From NCBI GenBank assembly GCA_018881555.1, contig JACAXG010000012.1, forward strand, positions 11,938,181-12,002,180: DNA of 64,000 nucleotides, read 5' to 3'. Source of the DNA: Amblyornis subalaris. Its lineage: Eukaryota; Chordata; Aves; Passeriformes; Ptilonorhynchidae. The notes under the pieces were generated by a model. It made no database searches. It saw only the letters and a program-made list of their open reading frames with translations, and was not told the DNA's origin. A program made the translations under genes and the position numbers. Shown here one piece after another: positions 61,763 to 64,000 of this stretch. Position 1 is the stretch's first letter. Each line of letters opens with the position of its first letter.

Positions 61763-63598
61763 CTGCAACATTTCAAGGTTCTGTACTGGCTCTCAGGAAA
61801 AAAAAAAAAAAAAAGATTGATCTGTGTGAAAACAGTGGCATTTGAGCAGGATTTGGATTGATCACTGAGATTAGGACATTTTAACTTTCATGAAGTAATA
61901 TTTCAAGATGCACGGAAAAAAATTCTGCTGAACTCAACCCTGGTGGAGGGATTCCTGGGGGCAGTTCGGCTAGCTGTGATATAGAAGAGGTAAACAGACC
62001 TACATATTGGTTTCTTTTGGCCTCAAAATAGTAAAAACTTAAACTATGGACAATACAGGTTTTTCTGCTCAAGTCATTAGTCCTGTACTAGTTTTAACAC
62101 TAATAAGGTATTAATCTGTGTACTTGGTGAATTTTGAGGTCCGATTGAAAGGCTTTGGCTTAGTTTCATGAACCTACTGCTTGTAATTGCTTGGCTTCTG
62201 ACAGTCGATGTGCATGGATTTTTTGACACAGGGAAGGCCAACAGCACAGGGGTGTACCAGCTATGGTAGATTTGCAGTCTTGGGAGTCACAGGCCCTTCT
62301 TTTAAGACTTCTCTTGAGGAATACAGAACCCTGAANGAACCATTTTCTATCTAAACCCAACCACAGGTTCCTCTATGAAACCTAATAGAGGAGATGTGGT
62401 GTTCCAGTCCTCCTTTATAATAAATAGGGGATATTCCATAATTCATACTGCAAAATACATTTTCTCCCGAAAACAGGAGTCTTTAAACAAGCAGCCACCT
62501 GCTCTGTATGACCTTGTAGAGGATCTGTACTTTCCCATCTGCTACCCTGTCTGGGTAGTTGTTACAGCCTTTTCCTTTCTTTCTCTATGCATTTTTTTAA
62601 AAAATTGAGCTGTAGTTAGGGAAGAACAGCACTTCTATGTTCTCCAGCAATTTCTTTGGACATACACAGCACACTGATGTCCCTGGGGCCATAACTTATA
62701 AACTCTTTGTGAGGTTGTACTACTGCTTCTTCCTGAATGGCTGAACAAGAAGTTAAATGGAGAAAGGCCGATCAGAATACATGAAAATATATTTTTGGAC
62801 ATGTTTTAATGAATCTGATGGTGAATCTCCTATTCTTTTTTAACACAAGGAGACCACAGTTTGAGTGAGCTGGTAGGTAGGATAATGACTGATGTCTGTG
62901 TGCATCGCTACCAGTGTAAATGTATTCCCTTCCTTCTAAGTGCTTATTATTTTCACAAATTAGCACATTTTTGTGTTTCATTAATGTTTCTCAAGTATAC
63001 TGAAGACAATGTGATGACAAGCCACTGACAAAAAAATCAGAATTGCACAAATTAAAATAGGCTGACTTGTAATGGAGAGAAGGAAAAGCAGAAAACCACT
63101 TGTGCATTTCAGCTGGGAAATGAGTAAAATACTGACAGGAAAAATGCCCATGCTGGTACTGCAGGCAAACCCGCTAGCTGAGCTCCCAGCACCAGAGGCT
63201 TGGCAGGCCAGGCTGCTGTGCTAAGTACATGTCGCTCCTGCTAGAAGGTGTCATTTTCGTGGCTAGCCTTCGTTTTTGTGGAGGCTTTTCTTGGCCAGTG
63301 TTTGTGTTCGATGGCAGAAATCATCCATGCGAGAACGCTACAACCGACAGTGACTGCTGCTTCCAGGGGAACCCTGCTCTCATGAGGTCTTTATATTTTA
63401 GCAGAAACAAAGCTAAATAGAATATTAGAATACAGGCTCATAGAATCCTGTCAGGATGGCAACAGAAAAACAGGTAACAGGACAGAGCCCTCAGAAAAAC
63501 NTCTATTACTAGTCAATAGGCATTCGTGATAAGATATTAAAATCAGAAAATTCATAAGGAGCTTCCATCCATGCAAGCAAGACAAAAGATCTCTAGCT
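61763..63598. other. Unannotated sequence with two small ATG frames
   Basis: A run of 18 A lies at about 61799-61816. Two short plus-strand frames with true ATG starts are noted but not called as genes. One is 62375-62608 (77 codons, ending in a hydrophobic segment WVVVTAFSFLSLCIFL). The other is 63229-63420 (63 codons, a hydrophobic N-terminus, then CENATTDSDCC). Neither resembles a known family. Confidence 0.45.
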
Positions 63599-63713
63599 TG
63601 GGGGTATTCTGGGGGGGTGTGGTGGGTTTTTTGCTTGTTTTTGGTTTTGTTGGTTTTGCTCTGTTTTGGGTTTTTTGCTGGGTTTGGGTTCTTTTGTTGT
63701 TGTGGTTTTTTTA
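63599..63713 (+). repeat. G/T-rich low-complexity tract with G-quadruplex pattern
   Basis: The plus strand is almost purely G and T. The left part has G runs at 63600-63604, 63611-63617 (long enough for two G-triplets) and 63624-63626, which satisfies a four-run G-quadruplex pattern with loops of one to six bases. The rest is irregular TTTTG and GGTTT units. Confidence 0.7.
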
Positions 63714-64000
63714 TTCCTAAGAAGTCAAAACCTGTAAGAAAATGTAACTCCACATTTTAATTGCTGGGTATAGAGTTTAAATGTGACTTCTGCTTCCACC
63801 TGATTGTCTGACTAAGCAGTTCTGAATCCCTAAGGGTAAATGGTCCTTGCTCCAAGGACCCTTCTCTGAAACAACATAAATCAATTNTTTCTGTATTTCT
63901 GAAAATTACTCTAGGCACTGTCAGATGCCTGAATGAGTAAGGACTTCAGGTTTGTATTTGATTCATGGAGAATCACAAAGGTTCCATAAATGCTTGCAGA
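63714..64000. other. Unannotated sequence
   Basis: Nothing is recognised up to the window end. Confidence 0.5.

Overview
The window looks like vertebrate, specifically bird, nuclear DNA. It is AT-leaning and CpG-poor, with only short random-looking open frames, no prokaryotic-style gene packing, and relics of CR1 LINEs, the dominant avian retroposon. One element (31970-32110) joins a tRNA-Ile(AAU)-like head to a CR1 3' tail. That is the architecture of the passerine SINE described from zebra finch as TguSINE1, so a passerine is the most likely source. The assignment rests on recalled consensus features; no database search was possible.

I find no complete protein-coding gene, rRNA or functional tRNA, and no CRISPR array or other prokaryotic system. 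The window is best read as an intergenic gene desert or as intronic sequence of a large gene. Two weak coding candidates are recorded, both on the minus strand. One is a possible last coding exon at 11741-11860: 39 codons plus stop after a consensus-like acceptor, with an acidic, protein-like composition. The other is a 118-codon frame at 25287-25640 with one internal TGA, which could be a decayed or retrocopied coding sequence.

Layout. 1-31.4 kb is mostly featureless single-copy DNA with a GA-rich start, small hairpins, homopolymers and one diverged CR1 tail (23711-23803). 31.4-36.1 kb is the richest part. It holds a possible conserved noncoding block, the tRNA-Ile/CR1 SINE, an old minus-strand CR1 piece, a pair of about 150-bp direct repeats 936 bp apart that I cannot assign to any family, and an ancient plus-strand CR1 3' end directly behind the second repeat. 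36.1-64 kb is again mostly single-copy. It has one better preserved minus-strand CR1 3' end (39804-40085) that still encodes part of the ORF2 C-terminus, a possible ancient palindromic repeat at 44.3 kb, TA/TG-rich tracts, and a G/T-rich stretch with a G-quadruplex pattern near the right end.

Close to one hundred isolated single n characters are scattered through the window, plus one nnn between a T run and a C run. This points to a draft-quality consensus and means short-frame arguments should be treated with care. The most interesting unexplained item is the direct-repeat pair at 34565-34723 and 35501-35648. No set of genes here can be described as working together.
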